Part shown: positions 45,228 to 54,230 of the stretch, in pieces
Numbering within the stretch: the first letter of the stretch is position 1
How the letters are laid out: every line of letters begins with the position of its first letter
Assembly (NCBI GenBank): GCA_037446115.1
Contig: JBBIJF010000024.1
Coordinates: forward strand, 1-64,000
Length of the DNA: 64,000 bases
Direction of reading: 5' to 3'
Origin: JANWXD01 sp037446115
GTDB lineage: Bacteria > Acidobacteriota > Terriglobia > Bryobacterales > Bryobacteraceae
Made by a program: the position numbers and the translations under genes
Notes under the pieces: generated by a model
Database searches by the model: none
What the model was told of the DNA's origin: nothing
What the model saw: the letters and a program-made list of their open reading frames with translations, nothing else

Positions 45228-45647
45228 CTACTTTTGGATGCGCAGCAGCTTCAGCGGAGCCCCTTCGCTCGTGAAGCGGCGGATTTGGGCTTCGTTCTCG
45301 CTGAGGAACTTGACTTCAAACTGGATGATCCGGTTCTTGTATTCGACACCGAAGGTGAAAGTCTCGCCGTGAAAGCGCGTGTCTACGAGCGGCAGTTCCT
45401 GTTTGTCCACGACCTCGGGGCCCGAGCCCTCATCCCGGATGGCGTAGAAGACGGCCGAACCTTTCAGGCGCTGGCCGGAGGCTTCCAGGGTGAGCGTCAC
45501 GGCAGGCAGAGCCCCGATTTTGGCTTCCCAGATGCCGGCTACCTCGTTGAGCGTGACGGCGGCCCCGGCGGGTGCGGTCAGTCCCGGCAGCATCGCCAGG
45601 CCGGCGAAAAGCACCGCCAGAATAGCGGTGCGCGTTTTTCGATGCAT
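45228..45647 (-). CDS. Small secreted beta-barrel-like protein
   Basis: 139 residues from ATG 45647 (GGAGAG upstream). Signal peptide (AILAVLFAGLAMLPGLTAPAGA) then a beta-rich domain (GIWEAKIGALPAVTLTLEASGQRLKG, FHGETFTFGVEYKNRIIQFEVKF). It resembles the small lipocalin-like modules that recur in acidobacteria, but I cannot name a family. Convergent with queE, 19 bp apart; divergent from rluD. Function unknown. Confidence 0.65.
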   Translation of the reverse strand: MHRKTRTAILAVLFAGLAMLPGLTAPAGAAVTLNEVAGIWEAKIGALPAVTLTLEASGQRLKGSAVFYAIRDEGSGPEVVDKQELPLVDTRFHGETFTFGVEYKNRIIQFEVKFLSENEAQIRRFTSEGAPLKLLRIQK

Positions 45648-45773
45648 GTTCTCTCCAAAATGTGAAACTTCCAGACAGGGAATACCCATGTCAGGTTACG
45701 GCGATCCGGCTGAAGGCTTGCTTCGGCGGGAGCGTAACCTTCAGATTAACACGTTTGAGGGTGGGATTCCGAA

Positions 45774-46694
45774 ATGACCTTTCGCGCACAGCCGTCCGAT
45801 GCGGGCCGGCGCCTGGACCGATTTCTACAGGCACAGTTTCCCGACTACAGCCGCGCACGAATCCAGGACTGGATCCGCAAGGGGCGAGTCCGCGTGAACG
45901 GTGCGCTGGAAAAGCAGTCTTACCTCCTCAAAGGCGACGAGGAGATCGAAGTGGAGCCGGCGGCGCCAGAACCCGTCAAGGCCGAGCCGGAACCTCTGCC
46001 GTTGAAGATTCTCTATCAGGATGCCGACGTGGTTGCCGTGGACAAGCCCGCGGGGATGGTGGTCCACGCCGGAGCGGGCTGCCGCTCCGGCACGCTGGTG
46101 AACGCCCTGCTTTACCACTTCGGCGAGGGACTCTCCACCACCGGTGGTGAGCTCCGGCCGGGGATCGTGCACCGCCTGGACCGCTACACAAGCGGGGTAA
46201 TCTTGGTGGCGCGTAACGACACCGCGCACCACCGCCTGGCCGAGCAGTTTTCTACTCGCCAGGTGGAGAAAACCTACCTTGCGCTGGTGCACGGCGAAGT
46301 CAGAGGGGAAAGCGGCCGCATCGAAAAGCCGATCGCGCGTGATCCCGCAAAACGCATCCGCATGACGGCCCGTCTCGGCTACGGCCGCCCGGCGTGGACG
46401 GAGTACCGCGTGCTGCGGCGCTTTCGGGGTTACACGCTGCTGGAAGTCAGAATCGGCACAGGTCGCACGCACCAGATTCGCGCTCATCTGGCCAGCATCG
46501 GCCATCCGGTCGTCGGCGACCGGCTTTACGGGGCGCCCGCGCGGATCGAAGGCCGTGCTCCGCTCGGCCGTTACTTCCTCCACGCCCTTCGCATCAGGTT
46601 TCGCCAGCCTTCGACCGGCGAACCGGTGACGGTGGAAGCGCCGCTGCCCGCCGAACTGGAACAGTGGATGGAGCGGATCGGCGCCCCACACTGA
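45774..46694 (+). CDS. rluD: 23S rRNA pseudouridine synthase RluD-like
   Basis: 306 residues. An N-terminal S4 RNA-binding domain (RLDRFLQAQFPDYSRARIQDWI) precedes the catalytic core. H133-R-L-D136 (GIVHRLDRYTSG) holds the catalytic Asp, with GRTHQIRAHLASIGHPVVGD near the end. It isomerises uridines in 23S rRNA helix 69 (RluD) or related sites (RluC/RluA). The S4 domain and length fit RluD/RluC, so the exact paralogue is not settled. GAGGGTGGGA precedes the start. Confidence 0.92.
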   Translation: MTFRAQPSDAGRRLDRFLQAQFPDYSRARIQDWIRKGRVRVNGALEKQSYLLKGDEEIEVEPAAPEPVKAEPEPLPLKILYQDADVVAVDKPAGMVVHAGAGCRSGTLVNALLYHFGEGLSTTGGELRPGIVHRLDRYTSGVILVARNDTAHHRLAEQFSTRQVEKTYLALVHGEVRGESGRIEKPIARDPAKRIRMTARLGYGRPAWTEYRVLRRFRGYTLLEVRIGTGRTHQIRAHLASIGHPVVGDRLYGAPARIEGRAPLGRYFLHALRIRFRQPSTGEPVTVEAPLPAELEQWMERIGAPH

Positions 46695-46704
46695 GGCTTG
46701 GCAA

Positions 46705-46724
46705 GCCGGCGCCCCCACGCCGGC
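46705..46724. terminator. 7-bp hairpin after rluD
   Basis: GCCGGCG (46705-46711) pairs with CGCCGGC (46718-46724) across a 6-nt loop in the 182-bp gap between convergent rluD and the UPF0182 gene. It lacks a T run, so this is a weak terminator candidate. Nothing else is supported in the gap. Confidence 0.35.
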
Positions 46725-46876
46725 GTCTCGCGCGCGTCCAGCAATCCCGTCGGACTTACTCCGCACGTCTGCGCGGGGGCTTCGGCGCCGGCGGCGGCTT
46801 GCGCCCGGGCTTCGGTCTGGCGGGCCTCCCGAACTTCCAGGTCCGGATCACCTGCGGATGGCGAAGTCGGTCCATC

Positions 46877-49603
46877 TTACCTTTTCTCGGCCAGGGCTTC
46901 GAGCGCTTCCAGCTCCTTGCCCGCTTCGGCCCACCGTCCTTGCGCAGAGAGTTCGCGATAGCGGCGCAGGTGCCGGCGCACCGCCTCCATCGGATCTGCC
47001 CGGTCGGCTGCCCGCTCGGCCGGAGCCGCGGTCTGGGCGGGTGAGGATGCCACAACCGGCGCCTCTTCGCGGAAACCGGCCAGCTCCGCCAGGGCCTGCT
47101 CGTACGTGTCCCGGTAGATCAGGAGGTTGCCCATGGCCAGAACGACCTTCTTGAGTTGCGGCATCCGAGCCTCTGCTGCCTGAATGTAGATGGGTTCCAC
47201 ATACAGGAACGTGTCCTCCACCGGGAGGACCAGAATCTGCCCGCGCAGCACTTGCGAGCCTTGCTGGTTCCATAGCGTCAGATCCTTAGAGATGTTCTGG
47301 TCCTGATTGATGCGGGCTTCAATCTGCATCGGACCAAAAATCAGCGCCTGCTTGGAGAGCAGCAGAAACAGCAACTCCCCCAGGTGGGGGCCGTCGCAGC
47401 GCGCCACCATCAGCCCGATCATATTGTCCTTGTTGCGGGGCGTGAAAGGAAGAACCAGCAGAAACTCGGGCTCGGTTTCCCCGGGGAGCGTGGCCACCAC
47501 ATAAGTCGGGCTCAGTGGCTGGGGGCGCATGTCCTGTCCTTGAACGTTGCGCGCGATATCCCACACGTCTTCCTTGTTGTAAAAGGCCTGCGGATCGAGC
47601 ATATGGAACGTCCGGTAGATTTCAGCCTGGGCGCGGAAGTACGTCTCGGGGTAGCGGGCATGGCTGCGCAGGTCCGGAGGCATGGCCGAAGCGGGCAGGA
47701 ACAGTTCCGGAAAGATGCGCTGGTAGGCGCGGATAATCGGGTCGGACGGATCAAAGATGTAGAGCTTTGTTTCGCCCGAGTAGGCGTCGATGGTGGCTTT
47801 GACCGAGTTGCGGATATAGTTGACCGCCCCCAGCGTGCCGAGACGGACGCTGGCCGAATAGGGATGCGCGTTGGAAGTCGTGTAGCCGTCCACTGTCCAG
47901 ACCAGACGCCCCTCCGCAGTGAGCACCAGGTATGGATCCGGATCCCACGTGATGAAGCCTGCCAGGGTGCTCAGCCGCTGGCGCACGTTGCGCCGGATCA
48001 TCATGCGGCTTTCCGGCGTCAGGTAGCCGGTCAGCAGGATGTTGTAGTCCCCGTACCGGACGGCGGCGGCCACCCGCAGCCAGAAGGAGGCGATAGGGAA
48101 ACCCCCCGTGCCCTCGTAGCGCGTGAAGACATTGTCCGCTCCGGACGGGTAGCTGAACTCCTCCTGCGCCGTCCGCACGAAGACCGGTTCGTGAACCACT
48201 TCCCCGTAGTAGATCTCCGGCCGCGTCAGCTTCAGGCTGGCGGTCCGCACCTGGGGAGGTGCGTCCTGCACAAACAACACGGGCAGGCCGTCGGCGGTGA
48301 TGCGGTTGGCTTCGGCCAGCACCATGCCGTAACCATGCGTATAGATGAAGTGAGGATTGATCCAGCGGGCCCGCGCGTCCGCCAGTTGCCGGATGTCCAG
48401 TTCCCGCGGCGTCAGCAGGACCTGGCGCAGCTTTCCGTCTATGACGTAGCGGTCCACGTCCGTATCGGCAAAGACGTAGTAGGGCCGCAGGGCCTGGATC
48501 TGCGTCACCGTATCATGGAAGGCCCGCCAGTCCCAGAGGCGGACGTTGTCGAACAGCGCTTCGTGTTTGGCTACTTCGATGCGCGCCTCCAGGCGGGCCG
48601 GAAACTCGACCTCGCGGGCGCGCTGCTCCAGGCCGAAGGCGCTCCGTGTGGCGTGGATGTGAGTCTGGATGTAGGGCCGCTGAATGGAGATTTCGTTCGG
48701 CTTGACATAAAGGGCATTGACCGCGGGCGGGACGGCGGCGCGGAGCACCAAGGCCGCAGCCATGGCCGCCGCCAGTTTCCAGCGTCCGGCCCACACGAAT
48801 CCGGCCGCGAGGATGCAAGCTGCGACCACCACCCACTGCAACGGCAGGGCGATTTTTTCCCCCACATAATCCATCCCCACCATGAAGCCGTGATCCTGAA
48901 CCAGCATCTCGTACCGGCCCAGAAAGAACTGCACTGCGAGCGCCAGGAGGAAAACCGCGCCGGCGCCTCGCAAAAAACGGGATTCCAGGGCGCCCTCCAG
49001 GCGGAACAGCCGCGGGTCAATCTCGCCCATTTCCCGGAACTCCGGAATCCGCTCGTAGATCTGCCAGCCGCGAGCCGCCGCCCAGTAAATCAGGGCGGAC
49101 AGCACCGCCAAACCCAGCACGTAGCGCCGCAGCAGGGAGTAAAAGGGCAGGTCGAAGAGGTAGAAGCGAAGCGGCTGGCCGAAGACCGCATCGCGCCATT
49201 GTGTCGCCTCCGACGGCAGACCTCGGCCGCCGAAGTAAAGAATCACGGTCCAGGTGTCAATGGTCGCCGAAGCCAGCACCAGAGCGGCCAGAAAAAGCGC
49301 AACTGTGGAGAGCAAGGCATAGCGCGGGTGATAGCGCAGACTCGTGCCGGCAAACTTGAGCGCTCGTGCGTGCGCCGCCCAGAGCACCACAAACGCCACC
49401 AGCGTGGCCGCCGCGACCGGCGCCACTCCGTAAGCGAGCATACTGAGCCAGGTGGAGACCTGGTTCAATTCTTTCCACCACTGGTACTCGATGACGTAGG
49501 TGGCCACGAAACGGGCGCTGAGAAAAACGATAAGGGCGGCGACGAGAAGTACGGACTTCCAGGACACGCGCCGCCGGGTCGCGACAGGGATTCGCCGGGC
49601 CAT
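46877..49603 (-). CDS. UPF0182-family membrane protein
   Basis: 908 residues from ATG 49603 (AGGGAG upstream). The N-terminal ~300 residues carry about seven membrane helices (SWKSVLLVAALIVFLSARF ... LAAAMAAALVLRAAVPP). A large soluble part follows with family landmarks YIQTHIHATRSAFGL, LWDWRAFHDTVTQIQALRPYY and FIYTHGYGMVLAEANRI. The C-terminus is Ala/Glu-rich and helical. The family (COG1615) is widespread and without an established function. Single gene, divergent from the small 101-aa gene. Confidence 0.93.
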   Translation of the reverse strand: MARRIPVATRRRVSWKSVLLVAALIVFLSARFVATYVIEYQWWKELNQVSTWLSMLAYGVAPVAAATLVAFVVLWAAHARALKFAGTSLRYHPRYALLSTVALFLAALVLASATIDTWTVILYFGGRGLPSEATQWRDAVFGQPLRFYLFDLPFYSLLRRYVLGLAVLSALIYWAAARGWQIYERIPEFREMGEIDPRLFRLEGALESRFLRGAGAVFLLALAVQFFLGRYEMLVQDHGFMVGMDYVGEKIALPLQWVVVAACILAAGFVWAGRWKLAAAMAAALVLRAAVPPAVNALYVKPNEISIQRPYIQTHIHATRSAFGLEQRAREVEFPARLEARIEVAKHEALFDNVRLWDWRAFHDTVTQIQALRPYYVFADTDVDRYVIDGKLRQVLLTPRELDIRQLADARARWINPHFIYTHGYGMVLAEANRITADGLPVLFVQDAPPQVRTASLKLTRPEIYYGEVVHEPVFVRTAQEEFSYPSGADNVFTRYEGTGGFPIASFWLRVAAAVRYGDYNILLTGYLTPESRMMIRRNVRQRLSTLAGFITWDPDPYLVLTAEGRLVWTVDGYTTSNAHPYSASVRLGTLGAVNYIRNSVKATIDAYSGETKLYIFDPSDPIIRAYQRIFPELFLPASAMPPDLRSHARYPETYFRAQAEIYRTFHMLDPQAFYNKEDVWDIARNVQGQDMRPQPLSPTYVVATLPGETEPEFLLVLPFTPRNKDNMIGLMVARCDGPHLGELLFLLLSKQALIFGPMQIEARINQDQNISKDLTLWNQQGSQVLRGQILVLPVEDTFLYVEPIYIQAAEARMPQLKKVVLAMGNLLIYRDTYEQALAELAGFREEAPVVASSPAQTAAPAERAADRADPMEAVRRHLRRYRELSAQGRWAEAGKELEALEALAEKR

Positions 49604-49741
49604 CGCACTCCCTTTGTACCACGTACCGCGGCCTCGCCTTCGGCTCACCGTTGGGACGGAGAGCCGTGGCGCCGCCCTGATCCGGGGGCTTCAACCCGTC
49701 GGGTTCGACCTGAGCGCTCCAAATCGCGGCACAGCTTGCTA

Positions 49742-49747
49742 TATAAT
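49742..49747 (+). promoter_or_regulatory. TATAAT -10 box of the 101-aa gene
   Basis: TATAAT 26 nt before the ATG at 49774, with a good AGGGAGG ribosome-binding site between. This is a normal short leader, in contrast to the leaderless group. Confidence 0.5.
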
Positions 49748-49773
49748 GCCGGAACGGCAGAAGGGAGGCGGTT

Positions 49774-50079
49774 ATGAGCTATTCACCGGACACGCCCTTC
49801 GATAACATCGAGAGTGCCCAGGAGTACATCGGCCTGCTTCTCGAAGCGATCGAAGAGGCGCAGCGTGAGGTGAACGCCGAACTCGAGCGGACCGCGGGTC
49901 CGCAAGCAGAACGGCGGCGCCAGGCCTTGCAGCTCATCGCCCACAATCTGAACAAGCTGGCGTTTCACATCTCCAAGAGCCGCCGCATCCTCAACGACCT
50001 GCGGACCTTGCGGCGGCTCCTGTTCGAGGAGCGCCAAGCAGTGGCCGGACCGAAATCCAGTGCGGTCGGAGCGGCCTGA
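49774..50079 (+). CDS. Small helical protein, unrecognised
   Basis: 101 residues, no signal peptide. Mostly amphipathic helix (YIGLLLEAIEEAQREVNAELER; LQLIAHNLNKLAFHISKSRRILNDL), probably two helices forming a coiled-coil dimer. It has a clean promoter and ribosome-binding site and lies 81 bp upstream of efp, so it may be part of a translation-linked cluster. No family recognised. Confidence 0.55.
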   Translation: MSYSPDTPFDNIESAQEYIGLLLEAIEEAQREVNAELERTAGPQAERRRQALQLIAHNLNKLAFHISKSRRILNDLRTLRRLLFEERQAVAGPKSSAVGAA

Positions 50080-50160
50080 AGCGCCACCAGGCGCCCCGGC
50101 TTGCTAAAATGAAGTGAAAGCCTGTAGCAATCAAGCACACAATTTGGAGAGTGTGGAGCG

Positions 50161-50718
50161 ATGATTTCAGCGACCCAGCTGCGCCCGGGAATGGTCATCA
50201 AGCATAACGGCGAGCTGTTTTCTATTTTCAGCACCTTCCACGGCACGCCGGGCAACAAGCGCGGGTTCGTGCAAGCCAAGATGCGCAACCTGCGCACGGG
50301 CGCCATGATCGAACACAAGTTCGCCTCCGAGGACCGGATTGAACGCGTCGCCCTCGACGAGCAAGAGATGGAGTATCTCTATCAGGACGGCGACTATTAC
50401 TACTTCATGAACACGGAGACCTTCGAGCAGATCCATCTGACACGAGACGTTCTCGGCGACGCCATCCAGTACCTGGTCCCCCAGTTGCGAGTGACCGTGG
50501 AGTTTTACGAGGGCAAACCCATCAGCGTCGAACTGCCCCCTACCGTAGACCTGACCGTAGTGGAGACAGAGCCGGGCTTGCGCGGCGCTACGGTTTCCAA
50601 CGTCACCAAGCCCGCGCGTCTTGAGACGGGCCTTGTTGTCCAGGTTCCACCGTTCATCAACGCGGGCGAAAAGGTCCGCATCAACACCGCCGAGGGCACC
50701 TACCAGGAGCGCGCTTAG
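50161..50718 (+). CDS. efp: Translation elongation factor P
   Basis: 185 residues: KOW-like domain I with LRPGMVIKHNGELFSI, and two OB domains (EYLYQDGDYYYFMNTETFEQI; the C-terminal ETGLVVQVPPFINAGEKVRI). EF-P rescues ribosomes stalled at polyproline. In the tip loop the lysine normally modified is replaced: the loop reads PGNKRG, so N32 sits at the K34-equivalent position. A TAAAAT box lies 50 nt upstream (50105-50110). Confidence 0.96.
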   Translation: MISATQLRPGMVIKHNGELFSIFSTFHGTPGNKRGFVQAKMRNLRTGAMIEHKFASEDRIERVALDEQEMEYLYQDGDYYYFMNTETFEQIHLTRDVLGDAIQYLVPQLRVTVEFYEGKPISVELPPTVDLTVVETEPGLRGATVSNVTKPARLETGLVVQVPPFINAGEKVRINTAEGTYQERA

Positions 50719-50820
50719 GCCCTCCAACGGCCGCCAAGGTCATCGTTTTCTCCGGGATTTGAGCTTGCGCTGTCAACTCCCAGGGCAATTCTGATAAACT
50801 CGATCGGGAAGGAGGGGAAC

Positions 50821-51324
50821 ATGGGCACAGTCATTGATGAAGTACTCGAAGCCAATCAGCGCTACGCGGCGGGCTTCGGGTTGGGGCATCTCCCGATGCC
50901 GCCAGCCAGAAAGCTGGCGGTGGTCGCCTGCATGGATGCCCGCCTGGACGTGGAAGCGATGCTGGGCCTCAACATCGGTGATGCCCACATCATCCGCAAC
51001 GCGGGCGGCGTCGTTACAGAGGACGCGCTCCGATCGCTGATCATTTCGCACCACCTGCTGGGCACGCAGGAATTCATGATCATCAATCACACCGACTGCG
51101 GCATGCTCACCTTCACGGACGAAAGCCTGCGCAACCGTTTGACGCGGGAGACCGGGACCGCCGTGGTGTCGCCGCCGGCATTCCTCACCTTCACGGACCT
51201 TGGCGAGCACGTGCGGCAGCAAATCCAGAAAATTCGGGCTCATCCCTGGATTCCGCGTTCGATTTCCGTCCGGGGCTTCATTTACGACGTACGTGACGGC
51301 CGGCTGCGCGAAGTTGCGGCGTAG
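50821..51324 (+). CDS. Beta-class carbonic anhydrase
   Basis: 167 residues. Zinc ligands C37 (ACMDARLD), H90 and C93 (NHTDCGM), with D39/R41 as the catalytic dyad. A strong GGAAGGAGGGG precedes the ATG. It hydrates CO2 to bicarbonate, which could feed the biotin carboxylases such as pyc in this window. It is of the short type (~165 aa), without an N-terminal extension; no signal peptide, so cytoplasmic. Confidence 0.93.
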   Translation: MGTVIDEVLEANQRYAAGFGLGHLPMPPARKLAVVACMDARLDVEAMLGLNIGDAHIIRNAGGVVTEDALRSLIISHHLLGTQEFMIINHTDCGMLTFTDESLRNRLTRETGTAVVSPPAFLTFTDLGEHVRQQIQKIRAHPWIPRSISVRGFIYDVRDGRLREVAA

Positions 51325-51384
51325 TTTGCAGACTTTGACCTCGGTTGGCCGGCTAATGGGATCCGATTGAGGATGCACAACGAG

Positions 51385-51390
51385 TACAAT
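51385..51390 (+). promoter_or_regulatory. TACAAT -10 box, leaderless sulfatase start
   Basis: TACAAT ends 8 nt before the ATG at 51399 (a GTG at 51393 is also in frame). No ribosome-binding site. The spacing places the transcription start at the start codon. Confidence 0.45.
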
Positions 51391-51398
51391 GTGTGCCG

Positions 51399-53228
51399 AT
51401 GCCCGCCCCAAGCCGCCGTGAGTTTCATGCCGCCCTGGCTGGTGCGGCTCTGAGCCGCGCCCAGTCCCGGCTCCCCAACATCCTGTGGATCACCTGCGAG
51501 GACATGGGTCCGAATCTGGGCTGCTACGGCGACTCGTTTGCGACGACGCCGAACCTGGACCGGCTCGCTCGCCGCGGAATGATTTATCTGAACGCCTGGT
51601 CCACGGCGCCGGTGTGCGCCCCGGCACGAACGGCGATCATCTCCGGCCTGTATCCGTCGAGCACCGGTTCGGAACATATGCGAAGCATGGTGCGGTTGCC
51701 GTCCTACATGCGCATGTACCCTCAGTTTTTGCGGGAGGCCGGCTACTACGCCACAAACAACGTCAAAGAGGATTACAACCTGGAAAAGCCCGGTGTGGTC
51801 TGGGACGAATCGAGCACCACGGCGCACTGGCGAAAGCGCCGGCCCGGCCAGCCTTTTTTCGCAGTGTTCAATTTCACGATCACGCATGAGAGCCAGATCC
51901 GGCGGCGTCCGCACGAGCTGGTCCACGATCCTGCCAGGGTACGACTGCCTCGCTATCATCCGGACGCGCCGGAGGTTCGCCGCGATTGGGCGCAGTATTA
52001 CGACAACATCACGACCATGGACCGGCAGGCGGGTGAGCTCCTCGGCCAGCTGGAGGCCGACGGTCTGGCCGATTCCACGATCGTGTTTTTCTACAGCGAT
52101 CACGGCTCGGGCATGCCGCGCCACAAGCGCTGGCCGTATAACTCCGGGCTTCGGGTTCCGCTGATCGTGTTCGTGCCGGAGGCGTTTCGCGAACTGGCGC
52201 CCCGGGATTACCGCCCGGGAGGGCGAACGGAGCGGCTGGTCAGCTTTGTGGATCTTGCACCGACGGTGTTGAGCCTGGCAGGGATCCGCCCGCCGTCGTG
52301 GATGCAGGGCACGGCGTTCATGGGCAGATACGAAGGGCCGGCACCGCCCTTCCTCCACGGCCTGCGCGGCCGCATGGATGAGCGGTATGACCTGGTCCGG
52401 TCGATGCGCGACCGCCGCTATATCTACATCCGCAACTATATGCCCCACCTGATCTACGGCCAGTATCTGGAGTACATGTTCGAGACGCCCACCACGCGCC
52501 TCTGGAGGCGGCTCTACGACGAAGGCAAGCTCAAGGCTCCGCAGACTTTTTTCTGGGAGCGAAAGCCCCCTGAAGAGCTTTACGATCTGGAAGCCGATCC
52601 GGATGAAATCCGCAACCTCGCCGCTGCTTCCGAGTATGGCGGTATCCTCGAACGCTTGCGGAAGGCCCAGCGCGATCATGCCTTGGCGGTTTGCGATCTC
52701 GGCTTTTTGCCCGAGGACGAGCTGCATGCCCGCTCGGAGGGTTCGACGCCGTATGAGATGGGCCACGACGAACGCCGCTACCCGGTGCGGAGGGTTCTTC
52801 AGACGGCGGAGATGGCTTCATCCCTGAAACCGGAAGTTGTCCCCCGTCTGACGGCGGCCTTGCAGGACGGCGACAGCGCCGTACGCTACTGGGCTGCAAT
52901 GGGCCTGCTGATGCGCGGCGGCGCCGCGCTTAGAAGTTCGCGGCAGCCTCTGAGGAGGGCGTTGAGCGATCCGGCCCCGAGCGTGCGGATCGTGGCGGCT
53001 CAGGCGCTCGGGGAAGTTCCGGTGCTTTTGGAACTAGCCAATCTCAAGCGTCAGAGTCTTTACGTAGTCTTGCAGGCTTTGAACGCCCTCGATGCGCTCG
53101 GGCCGAGCGCCCTGCGGCCCTACCGCGCCGCCATCGAGGCCCTGCCGCTCAAGCATCCTTCGATTCCCGCCAGGATGGAATCCTACGTTCCGCGACTGGT
53201 GGAGTACATCCGGTCCAGGCTGATCTGA
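51399..53228 (+). CDS. Sulfatase with C-terminal HEAT-like repeats
   Basis: 609 residues from ATG 51399. Sulfatase core: NILWITCEDMGPNLGCYGD (metal Asp), then STAPVCAPARTAIISGLYPS with C73 as the formylglycine site (C-A-P-A-R), FFYSDHGSGMPRHKRWPYN and the distal SMRDRRYIYIRNY. From ~480 onward there are HEAT/PBS-like repeats (LQDGDSAVRYWAAMGLL, LSDPAPSVRIVAAQALG), absent from ordinary sulfatases. No clear signal peptide: a short N-terminus with RREFHAALAGAAL, Tat-like but weak. Probably acts on sulfated carbohydrate. Confidence 0.85.
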   Translation: MPAPSRREFHAALAGAALSRAQSRLPNILWITCEDMGPNLGCYGDSFATTPNLDRLARRGMIYLNAWSTAPVCAPARTAIISGLYPSSTGSEHMRSMVRLPSYMRMYPQFLREAGYYATNNVKEDYNLEKPGVVWDESSTTAHWRKRRPGQPFFAVFNFTITHESQIRRRPHELVHDPARVRLPRYHPDAPEVRRDWAQYYDNITTMDRQAGELLGQLEADGLADSTIVFFYSDHGSGMPRHKRWPYNSGLRVPLIVFVPEAFRELAPRDYRPGGRTERLVSFVDLAPTVLSLAGIRPPSWMQGTAFMGRYEGPAPPFLHGLRGRMDERYDLVRSMRDRRYIYIRNYMPHLIYGQYLEYMFETPTTRLWRRLYDEGKLKAPQTFFWERKPPEELYDLEADPDEIRNLAAASEYGGILERLRKAQRDHALAVCDLGFLPEDELHARSEGSTPYEMGHDERRYPVRRVLQTAEMASSLKPEVVPRLTAALQDGDSAVRYWAAMGLLMRGGAALRSSRQPLRRALSDPAPSVRIVAAQALGEVPVLLELANLKRQSLYVVLQALNALDALGPSALRPYRAAIEALPLKHPSIPARMESYVPRLVEYIRSRLI

Positions 53229-53233
53229 GGGGC

Positions 53234-54172
53234 CTATCCCGGCCTGCTGACTTCGAGGTACTTCCAGGCCAGATCCGTCGCGTCGCGCTTAAGAATGTCA
53301 AAGGGACCTACGGCCCACAGGGCCCCGCCCACGTGAATCAGGCGGTTCAGAAAGTACCAGTCTCCATCCAGTGCCACGCGCCAGGTTTCGCCGCCGTCCT
53401 CGCTCACCAGCAGGCCGCTGTCGCATGTGATCCAGCCCCGTCCGGCGCCGTCAAACAGCACGGAACTGAGCGACGTTCTTACCGGACTTTCCTGGGCCTC
53501 CCACGTCCGCCCGCCGTCTCGGGTGCGCAGGATTTGCCCGAAGCGGCCCACCACCCAGCCGTTTTGAGGATCCCGGAAATAGACGGCGGAAAGGGACCAC
53601 ATCGCCGCGGACGTCTTGACCTGTTCCCAGGTCTGGCCGCCGTCGGTTGTGCGCAGAATCGTCCCGACCCAGCCAACGGCCCAGCCGTGACGTTCGTCGG
53701 CGAAGTAGACGCTTTCCAGTGCAACCAGGATGCCGGTGTTCTGGCGAACCCAGGAACGCCCGCCGTCGGAGGAGTGAAGCATCGTGCCGCCGTAGCCCGC
53801 AATCCAACCCTTCTCGCCACGGAAGTGAATGCTGGTGAGCGTTTCTTCCGTCGGGACCGGGACTTTTCGCCAGGTTCGTGCACCATCTTCCGTCGCCAGA
53901 AGCGTGCCGCGCTCTCCGGCTACGAATCCCCGCTGCCGGTCGAGCAGGGCGACCGTGCGAAGCCGCGCTTCGGCGGGCAGCGTGCGCTCCGACCAGTTCT
54001 TGCCGGCGTCCTCGGTGACGAAGAGCCGTTCCTGTTCACAGAGCAGCCAGACGGTTTCGCTTGCCGCCGCTGCATTCTGCACGCGGCACGGTGTACGGCC
54101 CAGTTCGGCGCCACAGGCCGGCACGCCTGCCAGGATCAGCACCGCCACAGCTACACCGAGCGCCGTGCTCAC
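53234..54172 (-). CDS. Ycf48/BNR-type beta-propeller, secreted
   Basis: 312 residues, GTG start at 54172 after GGAGGA. Signal peptide (TALGVAVAVLILAGVPACGA). The body is a seven-bladed propeller with the repeat W.A-G..G.IL.T.DGG..W (AGYGGTMLHSSDGGRSW, VGWVGTILRTTDGGQTW, VGRFGQILRTRDGGRTW), as in photosystem-II assembly factor Ycf48/HCF136 and BNR proteins. In non-photosynthetic bacteria such proteins are envelope proteins of unclear role. It converges with the sulfatase, 5 bp apart. Confidence 0.8.
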   Translation of the reverse strand: MSTALGVAVAVLILAGVPACGAELGRTPCRVQNAAAASETVWLLCEQERLFVTEDAGKNWSERTLPAEARLRTVALLDRQRGFVAGERGTLLATEDGARTWRKVPVPTEETLTSIHFRGEKGWIAGYGGTMLHSSDGGRSWVRQNTGILVALESVYFADERHGWAVGWVGTILRTTDGGQTWEQVKTSAAMWSLSAVYFRDPQNGWVVGRFGQILRTRDGGRTWEAQESPVRTSLSSVLFDGAGRGWITCDSGLLVSEDGGETWRVALDGDWYFLNRLIHVGGALWAVGPFDILKRDATDLAWKYLEVSRPG

Positions 54173-54230
54173 TGCTTTCCTCCGGTTGCCATTTTCTCAG
54201 ATGCGCAACCGGCTCAACAGGTTACGAGCC

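Noticed and set aside
47384..49777. A 797-codon open frame on the plus strand opposite the UPF0182 gene
   Set aside because: It lies wholly over a gene with clear family motifs and has no start signal; long antisense frames are common in GC-rich coding DNA.
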